NCBI GenBank assembly: GCA_017453045.1
Contig: JAFTKX010000055.1
Span: 1-33,413, forward strand
DNA length: 33,413 nucleotides
Direction: 5' to 3'
Origin: Clostridia bacterium
GTDB taxonomy: Bacteria; Bacillota; Clostridia; Christensenellales; Borkfalkiaceae
Part shown: in pieces, positions 1-8,877 of the stretch
How positions within the stretch are numbered: the first letter of the stretch is position 1
How the letters are laid out: every line of letters starts with the position of its first letter
Notes under the pieces: model-generated
Databases searched by the model: none
What the model was told of the DNA's origin: nothing
What the model saw: only the letters and a program-made list of their open reading frames with translations
Program-made: the position numbers and the translations under genes

Positions 1-669
1 CTTTTCGTAAAATTCGGGTTTAAAAAGTTATTCTCTGTAAAAGGCTTTAGTTTTACGACTGCGCTCTTGGCGTTGCCAGCCTTTTTCGTAATGCTTAACA
101 ATTTTCCGTTTTTACCGCTAACGTTAGGCGATATGTCGATTAACGGCAATTTTTTGCAGTTGTTTTTATACGCTTTGTATTGCCTTTCGATAGGGCTTTT
201 TGAAGAAACGGTTTTTAGGGGCTGTATTTTGCCTTTGTTTTTAATTAAGTTTTCAAAGGACAAAAAGGGAACTTTTTGGGCGGTTATGGCAAGTTCGCTC
301 GTGTTTGGTGCAGTTCACCTTTTAAACCTTTTGAACGGTTTTTCGCCCGCTGTATTTTTACAAGTCGGTTATTCGTTTTTAATAGGCGCGACTTGCGCGT
401 TCGCGTTAATCGTTGGGGAGAATATTTATCTTCCGATTATTTTCCACGCCCTTTTCAATTTTGGCGGAATGATGCTTGGCGAAGGGGTTGCCGTGGGCGA
501 ACTTTGGACGACGGCTAACGTCGTTTGGACGGCTGTTTCGTCGGTTGTCTTTTGCGTAGTTATAATCGTTATTTTTGTAAAGAGAGATTTCTCAAATATA
601 TATTCAAGATTAAATATAGACGTAGGTTTTACGGAGATAGAAAATGAAAGCGGTAGTGCAAAGAGTTGA
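1..669 (+). CDS. CPBP-family intramembrane metalloprotease, 5' partial
   Basis: The reading frame is open from base 1, so the gene starts upstream of the window and only its C-terminal part is seen. Motifs of the CPBP (Abi / type II CAAX prenyl endopeptidase-like) family are present: EETVFR (bases 202-219, the EExxxR motif), a His in FGAVHLL (bases 316-318) and a second His in FHALFN (bases 445-447). These Glu and His residues are the family's putative metal or catalytic residues. The rest is mostly hydrophobic membrane helices, with a short charged cytoplasmic tail. In Bacillota such proteins are linked to membrane proteolysis or bacteriocin self-immunity, but the substrate cannot be told here. 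The 3' end overlaps dtd by 26 nt, so the two are probably cotranscribed. Confidence 0.85.
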   Translation, partial: LFVKFGFKKLFSVKGFSFTTALLALPAFFVMLNNFPFLPLTLGDMSINGNFLQLFLYALYCLSIGLFEETVFRGCILPLFLIKFSKDKKGTFWAVMASSLVFGAVHLLNLLNGFSPAVFLQVGYSFLIGATCAFALIVGENIYLPIIFHALFNFGGMMLGEGVAVGELWTTANVVWTAVSSVVFCVVIIVIFVKRDFSNIYSRLNIDVGFTEIENESGSAKS

Positions 670-1081
670 TAGCGCAAAACTGTCGGTAGACGGAAAGGTC
701 GTTTCGCAAATACAAAAGGGTTTCGTCGTTTACTTTGGAGTAAAAGAGGGCGACGATAAGGATAAAGCCGATTATTTGGCAAAAAAGATTTCGGGATTAA
801 GAGTGTTTGAAGACCAAAACGGGAAGATGAATTTATCTTTAGCAGACGTTGGCGGAAGTATTTTATTCGTTTCTCAATTTACGCTTATCGCCGACGTTTC
901 AAGGGGAAATAGACCGAGTTTTTCAGACGCGATGCGCCCCGATAAAGCAAACGAAATTTATCTTTATTGCGCGGATAAAATAGGAGAATACGGAGTGAAC
1001 GTAGAGCTTGGAGTTTTCGGCGCGGATATGGTTATAGAACAAGTCAATCACGGACCTGTAACTATAATTTACGAGGTGTAG
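644..1081 (+). CDS. dtd: D-aminoacyl-tRNA deacylase
   Basis: This cytoplasmic homodimeric enzyme hydrolyses D-amino acids (and mischarged glycine) from tRNA, protecting translation from wrong stereochemistry. The 145-residue length is standard. The two signature motifs are visible: SQFTL near residues 86-90, followed by SRGNRPSF, and the C-terminal NHGPVTI, which carries the Gly-Pro dipeptide that enforces chirality across the dimer. The ATG at 644 lies inside the CPBP gene and has a GGAG ribosome site at about 633-636. One base separates its stop from the next gene, indicating an operon. Family assignment is firm. Confidence 0.95.
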   Translation: MKAVVQRVDSAKLSVDGKVVSQIQKGFVVYFGVKEGDDKDKADYLAKKISGLRVFEDQNGKMNLSLADVGGSILFVSQFTLIADVSRGNRPSFSDAMRPDKANEIYLYCADKIGEYGVNVELGVFGADMVIEQVNHGPVTIIYEV

Positions 1082-1082
1082 A

Positions 1083-1775
1083 GTGAACGAACAAAAAATT
1101 GAAGAACTTTTGTTAAACGGCGGAGCGAGTTTAGTAGGATTTTGTCAAATAGAAGAAAGCCCTATCAAAAATCAACCCGAATTAAAATATGCGGTAACGA
1201 TAGTTTATAAACTTTCGGACGCCGTTTTAAAAACGATAGAAAATAGACCGTCTATGGCGTATTTTCAGCATTATAGAGCGGTAAACGCAAAACTCGACGG
1301 GCTTTGTTTAGACGTCGTAAGGTTTATTGAAAATCAAGGTTTTAACGCCTTTCCTATAGCGGCGTCTCAGTCGACAAGTAGCGATAAATCGGCTTATAGG
1401 GGCATTTTTCCGCATAAAACCGCCGCCTGCCTATCGGGCGTTGGATACATAGGAAAAAACGCTTTGCTATACACTAAAGAATACGGTAGCAAAGTTAGAC
1501 TTGCAACCGTTTTAACCGATATGCCACTTGAAAGGCAAAGGGATATAATAAAAGGCGGTTGCGGAGATTGCGAGATTTGTAAAAAGGCTTGTCCTGCTGG
1601 CGCAATATCGGGAATTAACTTTGAAGTCGGTATGCAAAGGGAAGATTTTTTCGACGCGGAGAAATGTTCTAACAATATGAAAAACTACAAAGACGTCGGC
1701 AGGGGCGCGGTTTGTGGAATTTGCATAAAAGTCTGTCCTAAAAACAATCTATGTAAAGAATTTAAAACTGAATAA
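1083..1775 (+). CDS. QueG-like double 4Fe-4S cluster protein
   Basis: The protein has 230 residues and a GTG start, with a GAGGTG ribosome site just upstream. The N-terminal half resembles the DUF1730 region of epoxyqueuosine reductase, with the stretch HKTAACLSGVGYIGKNALL around residues 111-129. The C-terminal part carries two ferredoxin-type clusters: Cys160, 163, 166 and 170 (CxxCxxCxxxCP), and Cys211, 214 and 218 with Cys195 and Cys224 nearby. E. coli QueG is about 380 residues; this protein lacks the C-terminal HEAT-like tRNA-binding part. It may be a short epoxyqueuosine reductase or a related iron-sulfur oxidoreductase. No queuosine gene is next to it, so queuosine function is not proven. 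Confidence 0.75.
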   Translation: MNEQKIEELLLNGGASLVGFCQIEESPIKNQPELKYAVTIVYKLSDAVLKTIENRPSMAYFQHYRAVNAKLDGLCLDVVRFIENQGFNAFPIAASQSTSSDKSAYRGIFPHKTAACLSGVGYIGKNALLYTKEYGSKVRLATVLTDMPLERQRDIIKGGCGDCEICKKACPAGAISGINFEVGMQREDFFDAEKCSNNMKNYKDVGRGAVCGICIKVCPKNNLCKEFKTE

Positions 1776-1831
1776 AAATTCTCTACCGTGGCATAATTTT
1801 CTAAAAGGCAAATGCCGTAAAGGAGAGTTTT

Positions 1832-1966
1832 ATGAGTAAAAAGAAAAAACATCCCGTCAGAAAAATGTCGGAGCAAGATTACGCAAATTACATTATGGCT
1901 TTAAAGGACGAGCGTCCGATTTTAATGCCCGTAAGCGACGGTCAGAAAAAAGACGAAAGGGAATAG
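1832..1966 (+). CDS. Small basic protein of 44 residues, unknown
   Basis: A short ORF begins with ATG at 1832 behind a strong AAAGGAGAG ribosome site (1820-1828) at good spacing and ends with TAG at 1964-1966. The product starts MSKKKKHPVRKMSEQDYANY and is rich in Lys at both ends. It has no hydrophobic segment, so it is probably soluble. A possible extended -10 (TGgCATAAT, 1789-1797) and a small palindrome (GGCA-AA-TGCC, 1807-1816) lie just upstream, and an intrinsic terminator follows at 2004-2042, so it may be its own transcript or the end of the dtd transcript. I do not recognise the family. The ribosome site and the position between transcription signals are the evidence for translation. 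Confidence 0.6.
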   Translation: MSKKKKHPVRKMSEQDYANYIMALKDERPILMPVSDGQKKDERE

Positions 1967-2003
1967 TTGAATAATAAGTCGTAAAAATTAAAAAAATTTA
2001 GGT

Positions 2004-2042
2004 CCTTTGGCAAAATTTGTGCCAAAGGGCTTTGTTTTTTGT
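2004..2042 (+). terminator. Intrinsic terminator after the 44-residue ORF
   Basis: A 9-bp perfect stem, CCTTTGGCA (2004-2012) and TGCCAAAGG (2020-2028), with a 7-nt loop, is followed by GC and a T-rich tail (TTTGTTTTTTG). It separates the dtd/small-ORF unit from asnS. Confidence 0.9.
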
Positions 2043-2048
2043 TGTAAT

Positions 2049-2076
2049 TTCACGCTTTTTATGATATTATTATAAT
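2049..2076 (+). promoter_or_regulatory. Probable asnS promoter
   Basis: A perfect -10 TATAAT (2071-2076) sits 16 bp downstream of TTCACG (2049-2054, 4 of 6 matches to TTGACA). It lies between the terminator and asnS, 28 bp before the start codon. Confidence 0.6.
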
Positions 2077-2081
2077 ATCAT
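2061..2081. promoter_or_regulatory. 21-bp perfect palindrome over the asnS -10 element
   Basis: Two 10-bp arms (ATGATATTAT and its exact complement) flank one central T. The palindrome covers the whole -10 hexamer, so a dimeric repressor bound there would block transcription. It is built only of A/T except for one G-C pair per arm, so chance in AT-rich DNA is possible. It does not match a regulator consensus I know well. Confidence 0.45.
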
Positions 2082-2103
2082 ATTTTAAAAATGGAGCATT
2101 GTT

Positions 2104-3501
2104 ATGAAAAAACGAGTTCTTTTAAAAGATATTTACGCGTCGGCGGAGAGTTTTGCCGATAAAAAAGTTACCGTTATGGGTTGGGCAAGAACTATAAGAG
2201 ATTCTAAAGCCTTTGGCTTTATCGAACTTAACGACGGAAGTTGTTTCAAAAACGTTCAAGTCGTTTTTGAAAGAGAAAAGATAGATAATTACGACGAGAT
2301 TGCTCGTCAAAACGTAGGTTGTTCCTTAATCGTTGAAGGAACTTTGGTCTTAACGCCCGAAGCAAAGCAACCTTTTGAAATTAAGGCTGATAAGGTAGAA
2401 GTAGAAGGAACTTCCACGCCCGATTATCCCCTTCAAAAAAAGCGCCACTCTTTCGAGTATCTCCGTGAGATTGCTTATCTCCGTCCGAGAACGAATACGT
2501 TTAGCGCCGTGTTTAGAGTAAGGAGCGAAGCGGCTTTCGCTATACATAAATTCTTTAATGAAAGGGGTTTCGTTTACGTGCATACGCCACTTATTACGGG
2601 TAGCGACTGCGAAGGCGCGGGAGCAATGTTCCAAGTAACCACCCTTCCGCTTGAAAATCCGCCAAAAGCAGAAGACGGAAAGGTCGATTATAAAAAAGAC
2701 TTTTTCGGAAAACCTGCAAGTCTTACCGTATCAGGTCAATTATCCGGCGAAGCGTACGCTATGGCGTTTGGCAATATATATACTTTTGGACCTACCTTTA
2801 GAGCGGAAAGGTCTAACACGGCAAGGCACGCCGCAGAATTTTGGATGATTGAGCCCGAAATGGCTTTTGCCGATTTGTCCGACGATATGGACGTTGCCGA
2901 AGATATGGTGAAATTCGTTATAAACCACGTTATGAACACTTGTAAAAGCGAACTTGAATTTTTCAACAATTTTGTAGACAAGGGGCTTTTAGACAGGCTT
3001 ATAAACGTAAGGGATAACGAGTTCGTTCGTCTTTCTTATACCGAAGCGATTGAACTTTTAGAACCGCATAAAGACGAATTTGAATTCCCCGTATACTGGG
3101 GTTGCGACCTCCAGAGCGAACACGAGAGATACATAACCGAAAAGATTTATAAAAAACCCGTATTTTTAACCGATTATCCAAAGGAAATAAAGGCGTTCTA
3201 TATGCGTCTTAACGACGATGGAAAGACTGTTGCCGCAGCCGACCTTTTAGTTCCGGGCGTAGGCGAACTTATCGGCGGTAGCCAAAGAGAAGACAGAGAA
3301 GAAGTTTTACTTTCTCGTATGGCTGAACTCGGTCTTAAGCCCGAAGATTACGATTGGTACTTAAATCTTCGTAAATACGGCGGAGCAACCCACGCAGGCT
3401 TTGGTCTTGGATTTGAACGTATGATAATGTATTTAACGGGTATTTCAAACATTAGAGACGTAATTCCGTTCCCAAGAACGGTTGAAAACTTGCTTTACTA
3501 A
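2104..3501 (+). CDS. asnS: Asparaginyl-tRNA synthetase
   Basis: This class IIb synthetase charges tRNA-Asn with asparagine in the cytoplasm. The 465-residue length is typical. An N-terminal OB-fold anticodon-binding domain (about residues 1-110, with [19 protein letters not shown]) precedes the class II catalytic core. Motif 2 is in [19 protein letters not shown] and motif 3 in [15 protein letters not shown] near the C-terminus. The C-terminal [17 protein letters not shown] is typical of AsnRS rather than AspRS. ATG at 2104 has a GGAG site eight bases upstream. The gene heads a tight run with plsX, rnc and smc, 17 bp before plsX. A palindrome over its -10 suggests possible regulation. Confidence 0.97.
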   Translation: MKKRVLLKDIYASAESFADKKVTVMGWARTIRDSKAFGFIELNDGSCFKNVQVVFEREKIDNYDEIARQNVGCSLIVEGTLVLTPEAKQPFEIKADKVEVEGTSTPDYPLQKKRHSFEYLREIAYLRPRTNTFSAVFRVRSEAAFAIHKFFNERGFVYVHTPLITGSDCEGAGAMFQVTTLPLENPPKAEDGKVDYKKDFFGKPASLTVSGQLSGEAYAMAFGNIYTFGPTFRAERSNTARHAAEFWMIEPEMAFADLSDDMDVAEDMVKFVINHVMNTCKSELEFFNNFVDKGLLDRLINVRDNEFVRLSYTEAIELLEPHKDEFEFPVYWGCDLQSEHERYITEKIYKKPVFLTDYPKEIKAFYMRLNDDGKTVAAADLLVPGVGELIGGSQREDREEVLLSRMAELGLKPEDYDWYLNLRKYGGATHAGFGLGFERMIMYLTGISNIRDVIPFPRTVENLLY

Positions 3502-3518
3502 ACTTTGGAGAAAGCGAT

Positions 3519-4532
3519 ATGAAAATTATAATTGACGTTTACGGCGGAGATCATTCCCCAAACGAAATGGTAAAAGGCGCGATAGACGCCATCAACGAAA
3601 AAGAAGGTTTCGACGTGGTTTTAGTCGGTAAAGAAAGTGAAATTAACGCTCTTTTACAAAACGAAACCTACGATAAAACGAGAGTAGTCGTAGAAAACGC
3701 TACCGAAGTTATATCTTGCGAAGAATCTCCAACCGAAGCGATTAGAACGAAAAAAGACTCGTCTATCGTAAGGGCGGTTAAGATTTTAAAAGAAGACGAA
3801 AACGCAAAGGCGCTCGTTTCGGCAGGTTCTACGGGAGCGGTGCTTGCTGCGTCGGTAATTTTATCAAGGAGAATAAAGGGCGTTTTCCGCCCCGCGCTCT
3901 CTCCGTGTTTGCCTAATATGAAAGACGGCGAAACTATGCTTTTAGACTGTGGCGCAAACGTAGACTGTAAGGCTAACTGGCTCGTTCAGTTCGCAATTAT
4001 GGGTAGCGTCTATATGAGAGAAGTAAACGGCGTTAAAAATCCGCGCGTAGCCCTTCTTTCAAACGGAACGGAAGACGAAAAGGGTTGCGCTTTAACCTTG
4101 GAAGCGTTTGAACTTTTAAAGAAAGAAAAATCAATCAATTTCGTTGGAAATATGGAAGCGAGAGAAATTCTTTCGGGCGATTACGACGTAGTCGTTTCGG
4201 ACGGTTTTAGCGGAAACGTAGCCTTAAAGGCAACGGAAGGCGCGGTAAAGGTTATTTTAAAAGCGTTAAAGACTGAAATAATGAGTTCGTTTATGGCAAA
4301 GATGGGCGCGCTCTTTATGAAAAAGACTTTTGCAAATTTAAAGAACAAACTCGATTATAACAAGCGTGGCGGAGCAGTTCTTCTCGGTATGGAAAAGACT
4401 GTCGTTAAAGCGCACGGCTCGTCAAAGGCTGAAGCGTTTAAGTGCGCCGTTTTGCAAGCGTACAATAACTCGGCTCTTAACTTAAGCGAAAAAATTTCTC
4501 AGGCGCTTGCCTTATCGGGCGGTGAAGAATGA
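3519..4532 (+). CDS. plsX: Phosphate acyltransferase PlsX
   Basis: PlsX converts acyl-ACP to acyl-phosphate, the donor for PlsY in phosphatidic acid synthesis, and is a peripheral membrane enzyme. The 337 residues start MKIIIDVYGGDHSPNEMVKG, a variant of the family's DAMGGDxxP opening, and include the conserved SAGSTGAVLAASV stretch around residue 97. A GGAG site precedes ATG 3519. Its stop overlaps rnc by 4 nt (ATGA). In many Bacillota fabD, fabG and acpP follow plsX; here they are absent and rnc comes directly after. Confidence 0.95.
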   Translation: MKIIIDVYGGDHSPNEMVKGAIDAINEKEGFDVVLVGKESEINALLQNETYDKTRVVVENATEVISCEESPTEAIRTKKDSSIVRAVKILKEDENAKALVSAGSTGAVLAASVILSRRIKGVFRPALSPCLPNMKDGETMLLDCGANVDCKANWLVQFAIMGSVYMREVNGVKNPRVALLSNGTEDEKGCALTLEAFELLKKEKSINFVGNMEAREILSGDYDVVVSDGFSGNVALKATEGAVKVILKALKTEIMSSFMAKMGALFMKKTFANLKNKLDYNKRGGAVLLGMEKTVVKAHGSSKAEAFKCAVLQAYNNSALNLSEKISQALALSGGEE

Positions 4533-5293
4533 TTTTTTATATGCACGAGTGTGAAGAAAAATTAGGGTATTCCTTTAAAGACAAAACTCTTTTAAGGCTT
4601 TGTTTTACCCATTCTTCTTACGCTCACGAACACGGCGGAGTAAAAAATAACGAGAGATTAGAGTATTTTGGCGATTCTATTCTCGGGTTTATTACCGCCG
4701 AATACTTAATGAATAAATTTCCTAAAGCAGACGAAGGGCTTTTGACCGAATATAAACAACAACTCGTGTCGAGCGAGCCGTTGTCGAGGGCTATTGATAA
4801 AAGCGGTCTCGGCGAGTTTTTGATGTTCGGCGAAGGGGAAAGGCGAAATTCCCCCGAGCATCACCGTTCTGCAATGGAAAATTTGTTTGAAGCGATAGTC
4901 GCCGGTATTTATTTAGACGGCGGATTGGAAGAAAGTAAAAAGTTTATTAAAAAATTCCTTTTTAACGTAATTCCGCTTTCTATACGTCAAAAACAAGTAA
5001 AAACCGAAGGGGTTGCAGTCGACCATAAGGGTAGACTTCAAGACTTCGTTCAAAAAAATAAACTCGGAACTTTACTTTATAAAGTAAAGGAAAGAAAAGG
5101 TCCAGACCACGAGCCTACTTTTACTATGGCGGTAACTTTAGACGATAAGGAAATCGCCTGCGCTGTCGGTAGGAAAAAGTCGGACGCTGAAAAATTAGCG
5201 GCTCAAAAGGCTTTGAAAATTCTCGAAAAGGGCAAAGTCAAGAAAAAGTCGGCAAACAAAGGGCAAAATCAAAAAAGGAGAAACGCAAGGTGA
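4529..5293 (+). CDS. rnc: Ribonuclease III
   Basis: This double-strand-specific endoribonuclease matures rRNA and turns over structured RNAs. The N-terminal endonuclease domain (about residues 5-150) has the signature NERLEYFGDS at 41-50, giving Glu42, Glu45 and Asp49. The second acidic patch reads AMENLFEAIVAGIYLD, with Glu121 conserved but Asn118 where E. coli has Asp114. A C-terminal dsRNA-binding domain runs from about 165 to 235 (RLQDFVQKN to KKSDAEKLAAQKAL), followed by a Lys/Arg-rich tail. The ATG at 4529 overlaps plsX; an in-frame ATG at 4541 is an alternative start. The stop overlaps the smc GTG by 4 nt. Confidence 0.95.
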   Translation: MIFYMHECEEKLGYSFKDKTLLRLCFTHSSYAHEHGGVKNNERLEYFGDSILGFITAEYLMNKFPKADEGLLTEYKQQLVSSEPLSRAIDKSGLGEFLMFGEGERRNSPEHHRSAMENLFEAIVAGIYLDGGLEESKKFIKKFLFNVIPLSIRQKQVKTEGVAVDHKGRLQDFVQKNKLGTLLYKVKERKGPDHEPTFTMAVTLDDKEIACAVGRKKSDAEKLAAQKALKILEKGKVKKKSANKGQNQKRRNAR

Positions 5294-8200
5294 ATTTCAA
5301 AAAGATTGAACTTATCGGTTTTAAATCGTTCGCCGATAGGCAAGAAATACAATTTGAAAACGGCGTAACGTGTATCGTTGGTCCTAACGGTTGCGGAAAG
5401 AGTAACGTTTCCGACGCGGTCAGATGGGTGCTTGGCGAGCAGTCGGCAAAAACTCTCCGTGGCTCGTCTATGCAAGACGTTATCTTTAACGGCACGCAAA
5501 ATAGAAAATCGCTTTCATACTGCGAAGTTTCGCTCACTTTCGATAATACTAATAAAATTTTCAAGTCTTTAGAGTACGACGAAGTCGTGTTTACGAGAAA
5601 ACTTTTCCGTTCGGGCGAAAGCGAGTATTTCATCAATAAAAAACAGGCAAGGCTTCGCGATATAGTCAACCACCTTCACGAATGCGGTTTAAGTAAAGAA
5701 GGTTACACCGTTATAGGTCAAGGCAAGGTGTCCGAAATTTTGTCTTCTAAACCCGAAGACAGAAGAACGATTTTTGAAGAAGCGGTCGGCATTGCTAAAA
5801 CCAAAACGCAAAGGCTTGAAACCATGCGTAAACTCGACAGAGTAAGGGATAATATTACTCGTATAGTAGATATTACCACCGAACTTGAAAGACAGAGAGA
5901 ACCGCTCAGAAAAGCGTCTGAAAAGACGAGAGCGGCAAGAGCGCTTGGCGAAGACCTTAAATATCACGAAGTAAACGCTTACCTTTATAAGCACGATAAC
6001 GCCGCTACTTCAAAGGAAAAAATAGGTCTTAGAATAAGCGGTATCGAAGAACAACTCCGTTTAAGAGACGAAGAACTTATAGCGACGGTAAAATCTTACA
6101 ATCAACATCAGCGTGAAATAAGCGAAGCCGACGAAAATATCAGTAGTTTAAACGAAGAACTCATAGAAAAAACTAAAGAGTTCGAGCGTCAGTCGGGCGA
6201 GGCGAAACTCTATAACGAAAAGATTTCTTCTTTAAGGGGAGAGATTAAGCGTTTGACCGACGAGGCAAACGAAGCAAAGCGTAGGGTTGAAGAACTCGAC
6301 AGAAGAATAAAAGAAAAGACGGGTTATTCGGCGGACTGCGCTAAAGAGATTGAATCGCTCGAAGAAAAAACTCTTTCTCTTAACGAAAAACTCATAAAGA
6401 TAGTAGACCAAATCACCGAAGGCGACCTTTTGACGAGAACAGCCCGTCAAGAAATTTTGGAAAGTGTGGAATCGCTTGCCGATATTAAACAAAATTTCGG
6501 TTCTCTTTCGGCTGAAAGGGGCGTTTACGAAGAACGCTATGAAACTTTAAAGTCGAGAATTGACGACCTTACCAAAAAGTTAAGCGAACAAATTACCGAC
6601 AGTTCTTTAAAGTCTGCCGAACTCACTTCTTTAGAAAAGACGGCGGTTGCTTTAAAAGAGGATATTAAAGACCGCGAGAGCGACGCGTCGTCAACGAGAG
6701 AATACGTTGGCGAAATCGACAAGAAGATTTTTGCGCTTAATTCCGAAATTTCCGCGCTCGAAGCAAACGCAAAAGTTTACGCCAACTTAAAAGACAACTA
6801 CGAAGGATTCCAGTATTCAGTCAAGACTATAATGACCGAAGCAAAGCGCAATGCAGAAGTTGGAAAGAGAGTAAAGGGCGTAGTTTCAAATATCATTAAA
6901 ACCGAGCAAAAGTACGAAGTCGCAATAACCGCTTGTCTTGGCGTTGCCGTTCAGCACATGGTAACCGATACCCCTGAAGACGCTAAATATCTCATCAATT
7001 TCTTGCGTAGGAACGAAGCGGGCACGGCTACTTTCCTTCCCGTAACGAGCGTAAAGGTAAGACCTGAAGGTTACGATACAAGGCAAGCCCTTTCCGAAAA
7101 AGGCGCGATAGGTCTTGCAAACGAAATCGTAACGTACGACTCTTATTTTGATAACGTCGTTAAGTTTTTGCTTGGAAACACTTTAATCGTTGATAATCTC
7201 GACAACGCCGTTTTGATTGCGAATAAATACCGTTTCGGCTTTAAAATAGCAACTTTAGACGGGGATATTTTATCTACCGCAGGTTCGATGACGGGCGGTT
7301 CGAGAAGACAAAACAATACTAATCTTCTTTCTATGGAAAGAAAGGTTGAAGATTATAAAAAGGCTCTCGAACAAAAAAGAGCCGAAATGCAAAAGTTTGA
7401 AAGCAGAAGAACTCAACTTTTAGGTCAAGTTCAAGAGCAACAACAAGAATGTGAAAAGGTTCAAGCCGAACTTCAGTCGGTTAAAGATCAAATAACCGTT
7501 TTAAAAGAAAAAATCGCGTCGCTTGAAATTTCAATCGGCGAGACTAACAGACAAATTGAAGACGCTAAAGACGAAGTGTCGTTAATCGGTTTAAAACTTA
7601 ACGAAATAGGCAAGCAATATTCAGAAATGGAAGAAGGCAACGAAGAACTTTTAAAGAAAAGACAGTCTGCGTCGTCGTCTGCCGAAAAGCATCAAACCAA
7701 CTTCGACGATCTTAACGCTCAAAAGCAAAAACTTACCGAAGAACTCGGCGCAGTTCAAAACAGAATTCTTTTCCTTAAGGGCGAAATCAAGGCTACCGCC
7801 GTCGATTTGGATAAAATGAAAGAAGAAAGAGAAGAAAAAGATAGTTTGGCAAATCTTAATTCCGAAAAGATTACCGCTTTAAACAACGAAGTTTCTACTC
7901 TTTTAGACGACGTTGCAAAGGTTTCTCTTACCGATACCGAAAAAGAATATCTCGACGCGATTAGAGCGAAAAGAGACGGTATAATGGCTCGTAAGGCAAC
8001 CTTAAACGAAGACGTTAAGCAAGACAACTTAAGGCGTGAGATGATTCAAGCCGAAATTACTAAACTTGGCGAAAGCAAGTTTAAAGAAGAAACGGCGCTT
8101 GCTAAAATCGACACCGAACTTGAATATTTGCAAGAAAGAGTTTGGGAAGAATATCAAATTACTTACGAAACGGCCCTTCCGCTTAAAGACGATAATTACG

Positions 8201-8877
8201 ATATTATGACGTCGAGTAGCGAAATCGCGTCGCTTAAACGTAAGATTACAGCGCTTGGTAATATCAACTATAACGCGATTGAAGAATTTGAAGATTTGGA
8301 CAAGCGTTATCAAGATATGGTAACTCAAAAGGAAGACCTTGAAAAAGCCGAAGAAGATTTGCTTTCGGTAATTAAGAAGTTGACCGACGAAATGAGCGCT
8401 ACTTTTGCCGAAGGTTTTGCGAAAATTAGGACTAACTTTACGAGAATATTTAAAGAACTTTTCGGCGGTGGTACTGCAGATCTCGTGTTGGAGAAAAACG
8501 AGTCGGACGATCCGCTTGAACAAGGCATAGAAATAGTAGCCGAGCCACCGGGAAAGAAATTGCAAAAAATATCGCTTTTGTCGGGTGGCGAAATGGCGCT
8601 TACGGCAATCGCAATACTCTTTGCGATACTTAAACTCCGTCCGATGCCTTTCGTCGTATTAGACGAAATTGAAGCGGCTCTCGACGACGCTAACGTCGAA
8701 AGATTTGCAAAATATCTTAAAAACTTCTCCGAAGATACTCAATTTATTGTTATTACCCACAAGAAAGTTACTATGGAAAGGGGCGATTCTCTTTACGGCG
8801 TTACGATGCAAGAAAAGGGCGTTTCCAAGATTATTTCCGTAAAACTTTCCGACGCTGTGGATACTTATGGTGTATAA
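5290..8877 (+). CDS. smc: Chromosome segregation ATPase SMC
   Basis: The core subunit of SMC-ScpAB condensin organises and segregates the chromosome. The full-length 1195-residue protein has a Walker A GPNGCGKSN at residues 31-39 and a first coiled coil to about 500. A hinge spans about 505-675 and ends in the conserved STAGSMTGGS stretch. A return coiled coil leads to the ABC signature LSGGE at 1097-1101 and Walker B with Asp1125-Glu1126 (VVLDEIEAALDDANV). The start is GTG, overlapping the rnc stop, with AAGGAG upstream inside rnc; TAATG couples it to ftsY. The rnc-smc-ftsY order is standard in Bacillota. scpA and scpB are not in the window. Confidence 0.98.
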   Translation: MNFKKIELIGFKSFADRQEIQFENGVTCIVGPNGCGKSNVSDAVRWVLGEQSAKTLRGSSMQDVIFNGTQNRKSLSYCEVSLTFDNTNKIFKSLEYDEVVFTRKLFRSGESEYFINKKQARLRDIVNHLHECGLSKEGYTVIGQGKVSEILSSKPEDRRTIFEEAVGIAKTKTQRLETMRKLDRVRDNITRIVDITTELERQREPLRKASEKTRAARALGEDLKYHEVNAYLYKHDNAATSKEKIGLRISGIEEQLRLRDEELIATVKSYNQHQREISEADENISSLNEELIEKTKEFERQSGEAKLYNEKISSLRGEIKRLTDEANEAKRRVEELDRRIKEKTGYSADCAKEIESLEEKTLSLNEKLIKIVDQITEGDLLTRTARQEILESVESLADIKQNFGSLSAERGVYEERYETLKSRIDDLTKKLSEQITDSSLKSAELTSLEKTAVALKEDIKDRESDASSTREYVGEIDKKIFALNSEISALEANAKVYANLKDNYEGFQYSVKTIMTEAKRNAEVGKRVKGVVSNIIKTEQKYEVAITACLGVAVQHMVTDTPEDAKYLINFLRRNEAGTATFLPVTSVKVRPEGYDTRQALSEKGAIGLANEIVTYDSYFDNVVKFLLGNTLIVDNLDNAVLIANKYRFGFKIATLDGDILSTAGSMTGGSRRQNNTNLLSMERKVEDYKKALEQKRAEMQKFESRRTQLLGQVQEQQQECEKVQAELQSVKDQITVLKEKIASLEISIGETNRQIEDAKDEVSLIGLKLNEIGKQYSEMEEGNEELLKKRQSASSSAEKHQTNFDDLNAQKQKLTEELGAVQNRILFLKGEIKATAVDLDKMKEEREEKDSLANLNSEKITALNNEVSTLLDDVAKVSLTDTEKEYLDAIRAKRDGIMARKATLNEDVKQDNLRREMIQAEITKLGESKFKEETALAKIDTELEYLQERVWEEYQITYETALPLKDDNYDIMTSSSEIASLKRKITALGNINYNAIEEFEDLDKRYQDMVTQKEDLEKAEEDLLSVIKKLTDEMSATFAEGFAKIRTNFTRIFKELFGGGTADLVLEKNESDDPLEQGIEIVAEPPGKKLQKISLLSGGEMALTAIAILFAILKLRPMPFVVLDEIEAALDDANVERFAKYLKNFSEDTQFIVITHKKVTMERGDSLYGVTMQEKGVSKIISVKLSDAVDTYGV

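Noticed and set aside
8029-8565. Antisense ORF of 178 codons inside smc
   Set aside because: It lies wholly within a clear smc coding region, has no ribosome site or recognisable motif, and is explained by the codon bias of the sense strand.
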